Shown one piece after another: positions 23,768 through 32,321 of a DNA stretch of 36,942 nucleotides. The translations under genes and the position numbers were made by a program. The stretch is from Candidatus Aminicenantota bacterium (lineage in GTDB: Bacteria; Acidobacteriota; Aminicenantia; UBA2199). Position 1 is the stretch's first letter, and each line of letters begins with the position of its first letter. Location of the stretch: the NCBI GenBank assembly GCA_024644125.1, contig JAHELQ010000004.1, positions 843 through 37,784 on the forward strand, in the 5' to 3' direction. The notes beneath the pieces were generated by a model. It was not told the DNA's origin. It worked only from the letters and a program-made list of their open reading frames with translations, and did no database searches.

Positions 23768-23809
23768 TATTAAAAAATTTATTTTAACGATTCGCAAGGA
23801 GTATGGAAC

Positions 23810-24745
23810 ATGGAAGAAAGAAATGTCATAATCATAGGATCAGGACCCGCGGGGCTGACGGCAGCGGTCTACACCGCGAGAGCGAATTTGAAACCCCTGG
23901 TGATCGAAGGATACCAGGCGGGCGGACAATTGATGATAACCTCTGAAATCGAAAACTTTCCCGGATTCAAAGAGGGCGTCACCGGTCCCGAATTGATGGC
24001 GGATATGAGAGCTCAGGCGGAACGGTTCGGAGCCGAATTCATCACCGCAGACGCAAGTAAAGTGGAATTGGCTGGAGATATAAAAAAAGTCTGGATCGAG
24101 GATGATGTGTACGCCTCTAAAACAATTATCATCTCCACCGGAGCCAGCGCCAACTACCTGGGGCTGGATAGCGAATCGCGGCTTAAAGGGCGCGGCGTGA
24201 GCGCATGCGCCACATGCGATGGATTCTTCTTTCAGAATAGAACCATCTGCGTCGTCGGCGGCGGCGACAGCGCCATGGAAGAAGCGACATTTTTGACCCG
24301 TTTCGCTAAAAAAGTCTACTTGATTCACCGCAGGGACCAGTTCCGGGCGTCCAAAATCATGGAAAAACGAGCGGCGGACAATCCCAAAATAGAATTCATC
24401 ATGAACACAATAATAGAAGAGGTACTGGGCGAGGACCGGGTGACGGGCGTCAGGTTGAAAAACCGGGAAACAGGAAAGGTAACCGATCTTCCCCTCGAGG
24501 GAATGTTCCTGGCCATCGGCCACACGCCAAACACCGATTTGTTCACCGGCCAGTTGGAAACGGACGATACCGGATACATCGTTACCTCCTCGGAAAAAGG
24601 ACGTCAATCCGCCACCAGCGAAGCAGGGGTATTTGCGTGTGGAGATGTGCAGGATCCTCATTACAGGCAGGCGATTACCGCCGCCGGAAGCGGATGTATG
24701 GCTGCATTGGATGCGGAGCACTACATTGAAGCCCTGGAAGGATAA
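23810..24745 (+). CDS. trxB: Thioredoxin-disulfide reductase
   Basis: This 311-residue flavoenzyme reduces thioredoxin with NADPH in the cytoplasm. The FAD-binding motif is IIGSGPAG (10-15 core). The redox-active pair is C133-A-T-C136. The NADPH site is VVGGGDSAMEE (glycines 150-152) with HRRDQFRASK, the double-Arg segment expected for NADPH. The terminal FAD motif is GVFACGDVQD, and the second half has AIGHTPNT. Length and order match the low-molecular-weight bacterial type. AAGGAG lies eight bases before the ATG. The downstream outer-membrane protein starts 41 bases after the stop and may be co-transcribed. No thioredoxin gene is in the window. Confidence 0.96.
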   Translation: MEERNVIIIGSGPAGLTAAVYTARANLKPLVIEGYQAGGQLMITSEIENFPGFKEGVTGPELMADMRAQAERFGAEFITADASKVELAGDIKKVWIEDDVYASKTIIISTGASANYLGLDSESRLKGRGVSACATCDGFFFQNRTICVVGGGDSAMEEATFLTRFAKKVYLIHRRDQFRASKIMEKRAADNPKIEFIMNTIIEEVLGEDRVTGVRLKNRETGKVTDLPLEGMFLAIGHTPNTDLFTGQLETDDTGYIVTSSEKGRQSATSEAGVFACGDVQDPHYRQAITAAGSGCMAALDAEHYIEALEG

Positions 24746-24786
24746 TCTTTAATCGTTAGAAGACCGCAATATTCATCATCGCGACG

Positions 24787-27567
24787 ATGAAAAAAAAAAC
24801 GGCGCTCGTTACGGCGTTTCTGTTGATGGCGATCTACGGAAGCGCCAAATATCATCCGGAGGTGCGCTGGCAGGAAATCACGCACGATAAATTCATCGTG
24901 GTCTTCCCCGAAGGTTATAAAGCCGAAGCCGCCGTTACCTTGCGCGAAGCCCAGGCCACCTTCCTGCGCCTCCAGGCGTTCTGGAAATTTCAAGTGCAGA
25001 AAAAAATCAGGATCCTGCTTACCAATTCCTACGACTACCCCCAGAGTTTCGCCACTTTTTTCCCATTTAACCAGATAGTGATCTCGCTTGCCCATCCCAC
25101 ACCGGATTCGGAAATGGGGAATTTTCGCGATTGGGTTCCTATGGTGTTGGCACATGAGATGACGTTGATCTTTATCTTCAACGCGGGCCCCAGTTACCTC
25201 CAATTCATGAGGAACATCTTCGGCAACCTATCCATTTTTTATCCGATGGCCCGCTTTCCCCGCTGGCTCATGGAAGGACTGGCCATCTATGGAGAGTCCC
25301 TTCTTCAAGAGGGAGGGCGATTGAATAACGCCGACTTCGACATCCTGCTCCGGGAGATATTGAGAGACGGCTCCATTCCCAGCTACCTCACCCTCTACGG
25401 TATCCCTACCCGTTGGCCGGCTGATCAGGCCCGCGCTCTCTACGGTTCGAAATTCATCCAATACCTATCTCAAAAATATGGCTCCACTTCCATCCCTCAG
25501 TTGGTGAAAAACCAGGCGGAGCATCCTATTATCCTGAATGTGCAACGACGATTCGCGGCTATTTTCGGGAAACGGTTGAAAGCGTTGTGGCATGAATTCG
25601 CCGCCAGCCGCAAACATCCTCCCGCCTTCCACACGGAAGAATTCACTATTCTCACCCAGGACGGTATGGAAAAAAAATACCCCCTGGCAGTGACGCCGGA
25701 CAGGATTATATATTACGAGAATAACTTCCAGGAATACCCGGGAATCTTCTTGTTAGACCTGAAAAGCAATACCCGAATCAAATTGATCGACCAAAAAGAC
25801 GCCACCAGCCTTTTTTTCTCTCCAAAAGACCAACATGTCTATTTTTCCGCCATTGACTCCTATAAATCTTTTTATGAATATTCCGATATTTACCGGTTTT
25901 CGCTCAAAACCGGCGAGCTTTTCAGGCTAAGCTCCGGCCAGCGGTTGACTTATCCGGTAAAAGCGGACGGGATGTTAAAATTGTATTGCGTCAAGCGCGT
26001 CGAAGGAAAAGATTACCTGACACTCTTCAATCCCGGCAGCAGAGAGGAGAGGATTCTCTCAGAAGGATTCCCGTCCATCGCATATCTCTCCGTCTCACCA
26101 AATGGGAGATATATCGCCGCCTCTCTCAAGCTCGAGGGCAGAAGTTGGAGTATCGCCCTATTCGACAACACAGGCAAACTGATAAAAATTCTCACTCCCA
26201 GACATATCAAATGTTATTACCCGAGATGGGCTTCGCAACACCAGATCTACTTCATCTCTGAATTAAACGGAAATTACCGCCTGGCTTGTACAAATCCCGG
26301 GAACGGGGAGTTGTTCGCGTATGACGACGACCGGTTGCCCCCGGTCAAATTCTTTGAATTGGGCGCGGCCGGCGGCGAAGTACTGGTCTCTTACATTGGC
26401 GGCAACGGATACAACCTCGGGCGCTTCGACATCCTGAAATTCCAGCCCCGGAAGTGGGTGCCGTCACGGGAAAATTCGCATCCGCGACTCAGAGTCCCCG
26501 AGGTCAATGAGGATTTACCTCTCCGGAAATACAACGTTATCCGCGATCTACTCCCAAAACACATGACCGTCACCTTCCGCAATTCCGGCAATGAAATCCA
26601 ACCGGGAGTCTACCTATCCGGCACCGACTTATTGACAGAGCACTCGTTTTTCTTCAAAGGTTATCATGGCCCCTCCAGCGGCGATTGGAGTTTCGGCTTC
26701 AATTACACCCTCGACACCATGTACCCGACCTGGATCCTGGATTATAGCGATTACATCGATATCTACCAGGGGGAAGACCAACGAAGCGCCAACCACAGGA
26801 CAACCGAACTGAAGTTGGGTTGCCTCTTTCCGCTGTCGTTGGCTCGCCGCAGCCAGGCGTACCTGTATACCAACATCCATTTTCAACGGACAGAGGACCG
26901 CTACTTCGATCCAATCGAGACGGTCCAGAAAAAATACAATGGCTTCAAAGTGGCTTACCTGTACAACTCGTCGCAGAAATACCGCGACTCCATCTCGCAT
27001 AGCGACGGAATACGGTTGGCGATCTCCTACGCCAGGGATATCCAACTGCTGGGGAGTAAATATACCACCAATACAGCGGCGCTGGAATACAAACAATTCT
27101 TCCCTGTCATCCGACCCAATGTACTGGCCTTGCGGTTCACCGCCAGCCAATCGTGGGGGAAAGGAGAGCAGGAGTTTTTTATGGGAGGCACCCGCTCCCA
27201 GTCGGGATTCATGGGACTGGAGATCACGGAGCAGGGATTGTTCGGGTTGATGCGCGGTTACTCCGGCGGTTATTTTGCCGGATACGGCGGCTACCTGCTA
27301 AATATGGAATTCCGCATGTCCCTTATGAAAATCGAACGCTGCTTCTCCATTTCCCCAAGCTTCGAACGGATTTACTTAACCGTTTTTTCAGATATCGGCA
27401 ATGTCTGGCGCAATAACGCGGCCATCGATCCGAAAATCTCCATCGGACTGGAATTGAACATCGATGTCTTCCTGGGCGCCCGCTTGCCCTTTTGCGCCGG
27501 AATCGCGTATGCCAACCGCTCCGGACTCGCTCCCACCTTCTACATCCGCATCGGCGAATCCTTCTGA
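24787..27567 (+). CDS. Large outer-membrane protein: degenerate peptidase-like domain, beta-propeller-like region, C-terminal barrel
   Basis: This is a 926-residue exported protein. The N-terminus (MKKKTALVTAFLLMAIYGSA) is a signal peptide. Residues about 25-275 look like a gluzincin peptidase domain, but the zinc motif reads H123-E124-M-T-L127, losing the second His of HExxH; the downstream E163 in WLMEGLAIYGE is kept. Residues about 285-560 have repeats resembling TolB/WD40-type propeller blades (SVSPNGRYIAASLKL; FSPKDQHVYFSAID). From about 590 onward, alternating strands and a final IRIGESF with terminal Phe indicate an outer-membrane beta-barrel of the surface-antigen type. The role is unknown; export, anchoring or binding at the cell surface is inferred. 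No ribosome site precedes the ATG. Confidence 0.8.
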   Translation: MKKKTALVTAFLLMAIYGSAKYHPEVRWQEITHDKFIVVFPEGYKAEAAVTLREAQATFLRLQAFWKFQVQKKIRILLTNSYDYPQSFATFFPFNQIVISLAHPTPDSEMGNFRDWVPMVLAHEMTLIFIFNAGPSYLQFMRNIFGNLSIFYPMARFPRWLMEGLAIYGESLLQEGGRLNNADFDILLREILRDGSIPSYLTLYGIPTRWPADQARALYGSKFIQYLSQKYGSTSIPQLVKNQAEHPIILNVQRRFAAIFGKRLKALWHEFAASRKHPPAFHTEEFTILTQDGMEKKYPLAVTPDRIIYYENNFQEYPGIFLLDLKSNTRIKLIDQKDATSLFFSPKDQHVYFSAIDSYKSFYEYSDIYRFSLKTGELFRLSSGQRLTYPVKADGMLKLYCVKRVEGKDYLTLFNPGSREERILSEGFPSIAYLSVSPNGRYIAASLKLEGRSWSIALFDNTGKLIKILTPRHIKCYYPRWASQHQIYFISELNGNYRLACTNPGNGELFAYDDDRLPPVKFFELGAAGGEVLVSYIGGNGYNLGRFDILKFQPRKWVPSRENSHPRLRVPEVNEDLPLRKYNVIRDLLPKHMTVTFRNSGNEIQPGVYLSGTDLLTEHSFFFKGYHGPSSGDWSFGFNYTLDTMYPTWILDYSDYIDIYQGEDQRSANHRTTELKLGCLFPLSLARRSQAYLYTNIHFQRTEDRYFDPIETVQKKYNGFKVAYLYNSSQKYRDSISHSDGIRLAISYARDIQLLGSKYTTNTAALEYKQFFPVIRPNVLALRFTASQSWGKGEQEFFMGGTRSQSGFMGLEITEQGLFGLMRGYSGGYFAGYGGYLLNMEFRMSLMKIERCFSISPSFERIYLTVFSDIGNVWRNNAAIDPKISIGLELNIDVFLGARLPFCAGIAYANRSGLAPTFYIRIGESF

Positions 27568-27988
27568 GCGGCCGGAGGCGCCGATTGCATTTCCCGGGGA
27601 TCCGGTATATCCTTGAGATTCTGGACACCCTGTCCAACGGTTACAATTACCTGGCACCCGGAGCATTGGAAACGAAAATGGATGAAAATTTTTACTCCGT
27701 TACACCCAACACGAAAAATAGAGGAATCGCTTTTTTTATAAAACCAACTAAACTCTAAACCAACCCCCGCCGCGGCTATATATTTAAAAATAGTGGCGAC
27801 CTGGACCTAAACCATTTATATAAAAGGTTTTCCCTTGCCAATCATACAACCCGACGCACACGGGAACTATAAATTTTTGATTTCTAAACCGATAGTTTAT
27901 AACTTTTTTTCTAATTTCCAACAGCTTTTCCTGTAAAAACGCTTGACAATTGATTTTTAATGTGTTATTGGATTTCTTGGGAGTAAGT
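27568..27988. other. Intergenic region of 421 bases before the HU operon
   Basis: It holds a small 6-bp-stem hairpin (27622-27636), a T-rich stretch without a proper terminator stem near 27729, AT-rich sequence and the HU promoter (27943-27971). A minus-strand reading frame at 27784-27930 has somewhat protein-like residues but no start signals. I see no tRNA or other RNA. Confidence 0.5.
27943..27971 (+). promoter_or_regulatory. Predicted promoter of the HU-to-membrane-protein operon
   Basis: The -35 is a perfect TTGACA (27943-27948), the spacer 17 bases and the -10 TATTGG (27966-27971) with an extended TGT directly before it. The leader is about 11 bases and includes GGGAG before the HU ATG. 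Confidence 0.6.
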
Positions 27989-28267
27989 ATGAACAAGAGA
28001 GAAATATCTGAGCACATTGCAAAAAAGTTAGAAATCAAAAAATTTGAAGCTTACCAATTCATCGATTTTCTAATCGATGTGATGGCCGACAGTCTGAACG
28101 ACGGCAAAAAGATTGTCATCTCGAATTTCGGTACCTTTAAAGTGGTGCAGCGAAACGAGAAGCGGGTAATCAATCCCAATGACCAGGAAGCGATGGTTAT
28201 CCCTTCCAAAAAGATAGTCAAATTCTTGCCGTCCAAAAACCTGAAACAGACTCTGGAGAGTCTCTGA
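27989..28267 (+). CDS. HU/IHF-family DNA-binding protein
   Basis: This is a 92-residue histone-like protein. It has the family core NFGTF (46-50), a basic beta-arm around 52-74 with the DNA-intercalating proline in INPND (P63), and the C-terminal helix after VKFLPSKNLK. It binds and bends DNA as a dimer in the nucleoid. Upstream in-frame codons exist, but GGGAG five bases before the ATG at 27989 and the family alignment (MNKREISEHIAKKL) fix the start. One base separates it from the Usp gene, so it heads a long operon that also encodes DNA topology and recombination proteins. Confidence 0.93.
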   Translation: MNKREISEHIAKKLEIKKFEAYQFIDFLIDVMADSLNDGKKIVISNFGTFKVVQRNEKRVINPNDQEAMVIPSKKIVKFLPSKNLKQTLESL

Positions 28268-28268
28268 G

Positions 28269-29156
28269 ATGGACATCCAACACCCATTCAAATTGAAATC
28301 GCTTTTATGGGCCACCGATTTCTCAAGGGAAAGCCGCGCGTGTTTGCCGTACCTGCAATTTCTCTCAAACAAATTGAGCACAAACAACCACGCCGTCTAT
28401 GTGCTCCCTAAGTTTTCCGACTGGGTGTATGAAGCGGCCTTCTTTTCACATGAAGACCTTTTTCAGGAGATCCAAACCACCAGGGAAAAATCACTCGCCA
28501 AATTCGAGCAAGATAGTAAACGGCGGTCTTTGAATCTGAAACCTGTTTTGTTGGAGGGTATCGCTTCCGAAGAGATCATCGGTTACGCCGACGCCAACGA
28601 TATCGATATGATTTTGGCGGGCAGAAGAGGTATCTCGGAAATCGAGGAGATTCTCATCGGGTCCACGACATCCCGCCTGATTCGCAACTCGAGCAAACCT
28701 GTGCTTGTGATTCCAAAGAACAAGCGAGAGGCCAAAATCGAAACAATCATGGCGCCGGTGGATTTCAACGAGTTATCCCTTCTGGAATTGCAATATTCTA
28801 TATTCCTGGCCCGGATTCTGGATGCGAAACTCTCCGTCGTCCATATTTCGGAATTTTTCAATTACCGGCTACCGGCGTTGAAACGACATCAATTACTGGA
28901 AAAGATCAATCAAAAAATCCAGAAAATCGCGGATGAATCCGGTTACCAAATCGAGAACATCATCTATGACGAAGGCGAACCGGCAAAAAAGATTATCGAA
29001 ATCTCCAAAAAAAATAAGATTGATCTTGTGGTGATGACCACCCGTCAACGCAAAGGGTTGGAGAAATTCTTTCTCGGCAGTATTACCGAAAAAGTACTGA
29101 TGTATTCAAACATCCCCACTCTAATTCTACCTCCACCTGATGTATCCTCAGAATGA
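28269..29156 (+). CDS. Tandem universal stress protein (two UspA domains)
   Basis: This 295-residue protein has two Usp domains (about 8-150 and 155-290). The first keeps the complete ATP-binding motif G-x2-G-x9-G-S (G118, G121, G131-S132) in AGRRGISEIEEILIGS. In the second, both early glycines are replaced (TTRQRKGLEKFFLGS), so it probably does not bind ATP in the same way. Such tandem proteins act as stress-related sensors or regulators in the cytoplasm; the target is unknown. It begins one base after the HU stop and overlaps dprA by 17 bases, so it is embedded in the HU-dprA-topA operon. Confidence 0.9.
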   Translation: MDIQHPFKLKSLLWATDFSRESRACLPYLQFLSNKLSTNNHAVYVLPKFSDWVYEAAFFSHEDLFQEIQTTREKSLAKFEQDSKRRSLNLKPVLLEGIASEEIIGYADANDIDMILAGRRGISEIEEILIGSTTSRLIRNSSKPVLVIPKNKREAKIETIMAPVDFNELSLLELQYSIFLARILDAKLSVVHISEFFNYRLPALKRHQLLEKINQKIQKIADESGYQIENIIYDEGEPAKKIIEISKKNKIDLVVMTTRQRKGLEKFFLGSITEKVLMYSNIPTLILPPPDVSSE

Positions 29157-30225
29157 AACAGACATAAAACGTATAGCCGCTCATCTTATCACCTACAAAA
29201 ACACGAAGGCGAAGCGCAGGCTCAAGCAGAAGGAAATTGACAGTCATGCCATTTTCGAACTTTCGGAACTAGAGCTCGCTACATTGGGCTTTAGTTCCGA
29301 AGAAATCCATGCCGTAAACTCAGGAAACCTGGCGGCGGCTGAAGCGGAAATCGCGGCATGCAAGCAACGCGGCATCCATGTGGTGTTCCGGGAAAGCGAC
29401 TATTATCCGCCGCTTCTGCGGAAAATATTCAACCCTCCGGATTTCATCTACGCGATCGGCGATCGCGAGATTCTGGGATCCGACAACATCTCGGTCGTCG
29501 GATCCCGTAAGGCCACCCGCTATGGACAACACGCATTGAAGACCATTGTGCCGCCATTGTGCAGAGCCGGTTTGGCCATCGTCTCCGGCATGGCCTACGG
29601 CATCGACTCCATCTCCCACCGCATCACCGTAGAGCATGGAGGAAAAACCATCGGCGTCAACGCGGGCGGACTACTCCATTTATATCCAACCGGGCACCAA
29701 TCCCTATTCTCAAAAATCATCGCCAACGGATGTATTATCTCCGAGTTCCCCCTCAACGTCGTTCCCAGGCCATTCCATTTCCCAATTCGCAATCGGATTA
29801 TCGCCGGCGTGTCCCGGGCGGTTCTGGTGGTGGAGGCGGCGATGCGCAGCGGTTCCTTGATCACCGCCCGCCTGTCGCTGGACCAGGACAGGGATGTGTT
29901 CGCCATCCCCGGTCCCATCGATTCCCCCCTCAGCCGTGGCACCAATTATCTGATCCAGCAAGGGGCGAAATTGATCGCGTCGGCGGACGACATTTTAGAA
30001 GAGTACAATCTCCCTACAACCAGAGAAGAGGCGAATCTCAGGCGGGATCTCAATCAAAAAGAAATAAAAATACTTGACTTGATTGGGGTAAATGAGGTAA
30101 AAGATATAGATTACTTTGTAGAAATGACCGATCTTACAGTATCCGAGATTATTTCGATATTGATGGGATTGATTTTAAAAAACCTCCTGATGGAGACTGA
30201 GGGTGGTTATAGAAGGATACAATGA
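29140..30225 (+). CDS. dprA: DNA-processing protein DprA/Smf
   Basis: This 361-residue protein protects incoming single-stranded DNA and loads RecA during natural transformation. The central Rossmann-like domain has SVVGSRKATRYG (118-129), SGMAYGID (149-156), EFPL (202-205), PFHFPIRNRIIAG (211-223), and VFAIPG near 253. The N-terminal ~85 residues form a helix-hairpin-helix-type extension, and the C-terminal ~60 residues look like the winged-helix domain of long DprA forms. The ATG overlaps the Usp gene by 17 bases and its stop overlaps the topA start as ATGA. The dprA-topA order is common in bacteria. Confidence 0.95.
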   Translation: MYPQNETDIKRIAAHLITYKNTKAKRRLKQKEIDSHAIFELSELELATLGFSSEEIHAVNSGNLAAAEAEIAACKQRGIHVVFRESDYYPPLLRKIFNPPDFIYAIGDREILGSDNISVVGSRKATRYGQHALKTIVPPLCRAGLAIVSGMAYGIDSISHRITVEHGGKTIGVNAGGLLHLYPTGHQSLFSKIIANGCIISEFPLNVVPRPFHFPIRNRIIAGVSRAVLVVEAAMRSGSLITARLSLDQDRDVFAIPGPIDSPLSRGTNYLIQQGAKLIASADDILEEYNLPTTREEANLRRDLNQKEIKILDLIGVNEVKDIDYFVEMTDLTVSEIISILMGLILKNLLMETEGGYRRIQ

Positions 30226-32321
30226 AAGGAAAGACGCTTTTAATAGTAGAATCTCCCGCCAAATCAAATACAATCTCAAAATACCTGGGTCCGGATTATA
30301 TCGTCGCCTCATCCATGGGGCATATCCGTGATCTAAGCCCCAATATTCTGAGTATCGACGTAAAAAACAATTTCAAGCCCTATTACGAGGTTTTGAAAGA
30401 TAAAACGCATATAATCAAGGAACTCAAAAAACTCTCGAAAAAATGCGAAAATATCATGCTGGCCCCAGACCCCGACCGCGAGGGCGAGGCCATCGCATTC
30501 CACCTGAACGAATTGCTCAAAACCAAGAATCACCAGGTGTACCGTATCCTGTTCAACGAGATCACTAAAAAATCGATTGAAGAGGCCGTCAAAAATCCGA
30601 TGGATATTAACCTGGACAAATTCAACTCCCAACAGATGCGGCGCATTCTCGACAGGCTGGCGGGCTACAAAATTAGCCCGGTTTTGCGAAAAAAAATCGG
30701 CGGCCCTTTGTCTGCCGGAAGAGTCCAGTCCGTCGCGCTAAAATTGATCGTGGAACGGGAGAAAGAGATTCAGATATTCGTCCCGGAGGAATACTGGAGC
30801 ATCAAAGCGGAGCTTGAAGGCTCCGCCAAACCGTCGTTTGTGGCGAAACTGGAAAAACACAAGACCAAAAAGGTCAAGATCGATAACCAGGAACAGGCCG
30901 ACGCCATCGCCAATGAATTGAAAGGCCACGATTACCTGCTTCAGACAATCAAGAAAAAGTTAAAAAGCAGGAGCCCATCTGCGCCCTTCATCACCTCCAG
31001 TTTGCAGCAAGAGGCGTTCCGCAAATATAAATTTTCAGTGAAACGGACCATGAAGCTGGCCCAGGAATTGTACGAAGGAATTCCAATACACGGCGGCGAA
31101 CCCACCGGACTGATCACCTACATGAGAACCGACTCCTTCAGAATCGCCAAAGAAGCCCAGGATATGGCCAGGGATTATATCGTCAAGACATTCGGCGCCG
31201 AGTATTACCCGGAAAAACCCAATTTTTTCGGTACAAAAAAGAAGATTCAGGACGCGCACGAAGCCATCCGCCCCACATTGCCGTTCCACGAACCGAAAGA
31301 GCTGAGGGGCATGCTCTCGGATCCCCAATACAAACTCTATCAACTCATCTGGAACCGGTTTTTCGGATCCCAGATGTCAGAGGCCACAGTCGAAGAGACC
31401 ACCTTCGAAATCAACAACGGCGATTATATCTTCATGATCAAAGGTGAGATCATGAAATTCGACGGATTTTCCAGGGTGGTCAAACTGGAGAGCACACTGG
31501 ACCGGTTGCCGGATTTGAACGAAGGCGAATTGCTGAAAGAGTTGAAACTCTCGCCGGAACAACATTTTACCAAACCTCCGCCGCGCTACACCGAAGCCAG
31601 CCTCGTCCGGGTACTGGAAGAAAAGGGGATTGGCCGCCCGTCCACTTACGCAAAAATTATCGACACCCTCGGCAAGAGAGATTATATAACCAGGGAAGAC
31701 CGGAAGTTTGTCCCCACAATTTTGGGTATTCGCGTCGTGGAATACCTGGAAGACAATTTTCAGGACCTCATGAACTACAATTTCACCGCCGACCTGGAAA
31801 AACAACTTGACCAGGTCTCGGAGGGGAAGCTCGATTGGACCACCGGCATCAAAGAATATTACGAAAAACTGGAGGCGGATCTCGTCAAAGTCCAGGAAAC
31901 AGATAAAGTCGATTTGCTGATCGGGAAAAAATGCCCGGAATGCAACAACGAATTGATCAAAAAATATTCCCACCGGACCTACGGATGGTTCATCGGATGC
32001 TCCAATTACCCGGAGTGCAAATATACCGAAAAGGTCACAGGCGGGGAAGAACAGAAGAAAGACGAAATACTGGACAAAGAGTGCCCCAAATGCGGCCTCC
32101 AATTGATCAAACGGTATTCCCCCAAAACCCGGCAATATTTCATCGGATGCTCCGGCTACCCAAACTGCAAACACATTGAAATGGAGCAGGCCGACCTGGG
32201 TGAATGCCCGGAGTGCGGGAAACCATTGACCAAACGGTTTTCCCGGAAAACGAGACGATTCTTCGTCGGTTGCTCAGGCTTCCCTGAATGCACATTCATA
32301 GAAGGTAAATCAAAAAAATGA
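30222..32321 (+). CDS. topA: DNA topoisomerase I
   Basis: This 699-residue type IA topoisomerase relaxes negative supercoils. The Toprim domain starts at the N-terminus (LLIVESPAKSNTISKYLG, E10) and has APDPDREGEAIAFH near 100. The active-site tyrosine is Y300 in GLITYMRTDSFRIA. The C-terminal ~130 residues carry three CxxC-type zinc-ribbon repeats, each ending GCSNYPEC, GCSGYPNC or GCSGFPEC with the same spacing, the standard DNA-binding tail. The start overlaps the dprA stop (ATGA) and the end overlaps trmFO (ATGA), so the three are translationally coupled. Confidence 0.97.
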   Translation: MKGKTLLIVESPAKSNTISKYLGPDYIVASSMGHIRDLSPNILSIDVKNNFKPYYEVLKDKTHIIKELKKLSKKCENIMLAPDPDREGEAIAFHLNELLKTKNHQVYRILFNEITKKSIEEAVKNPMDINLDKFNSQQMRRILDRLAGYKISPVLRKKIGGPLSAGRVQSVALKLIVEREKEIQIFVPEEYWSIKAELEGSAKPSFVAKLEKHKTKKVKIDNQEQADAIANELKGHDYLLQTIKKKLKSRSPSAPFITSSLQQEAFRKYKFSVKRTMKLAQELYEGIPIHGGEPTGLITYMRTDSFRIAKEAQDMARDYIVKTFGAEYYPEKPNFFGTKKKIQDAHEAIRPTLPFHEPKELRGMLSDPQYKLYQLIWNRFFGSQMSEATVEETTFEINNGDYIFMIKGEIMKFDGFSRVVKLESTLDRLPDLNEGELLKELKLSPEQHFTKPPPRYTEASLVRVLEEKGIGRPSTYAKIIDTLGKRDYITREDRKFVPTILGIRVVEYLEDNFQDLMNYNFTADLEKQLDQVSEGKLDWTTGIKEYYEKLEADLVKVQETDKVDLLIGKKCPECNNELIKKYSHRTYGWFIGCSNYPECKYTEKVTGGEEQKKDEILDKECPKCGLQLIKRYSPKTRQYFIGCSGYPNCKHIEMEQADLGECPECGKPLTKRFSRKTRRFFVGCSGFPECTFIEGKSKK

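Noticed and set aside
23840..24721. 293-codon minus-strand frame antisense to trxB
   Set aside because: Its length is explained by codon bias of trxB on the other strand; no start signal or recognisable motif.
24721..25203. 160-codon minus-strand frame antisense to the outer-membrane protein
   Set aside because: Shadow frame, low-complexity composition, no supporting signals.
27622..27636. Hairpin with TGGACA/TGTCCA arms after the outer-membrane protein gene
   Set aside because: Only a 6-bp stem with no T-tract; not enough to call a terminator.
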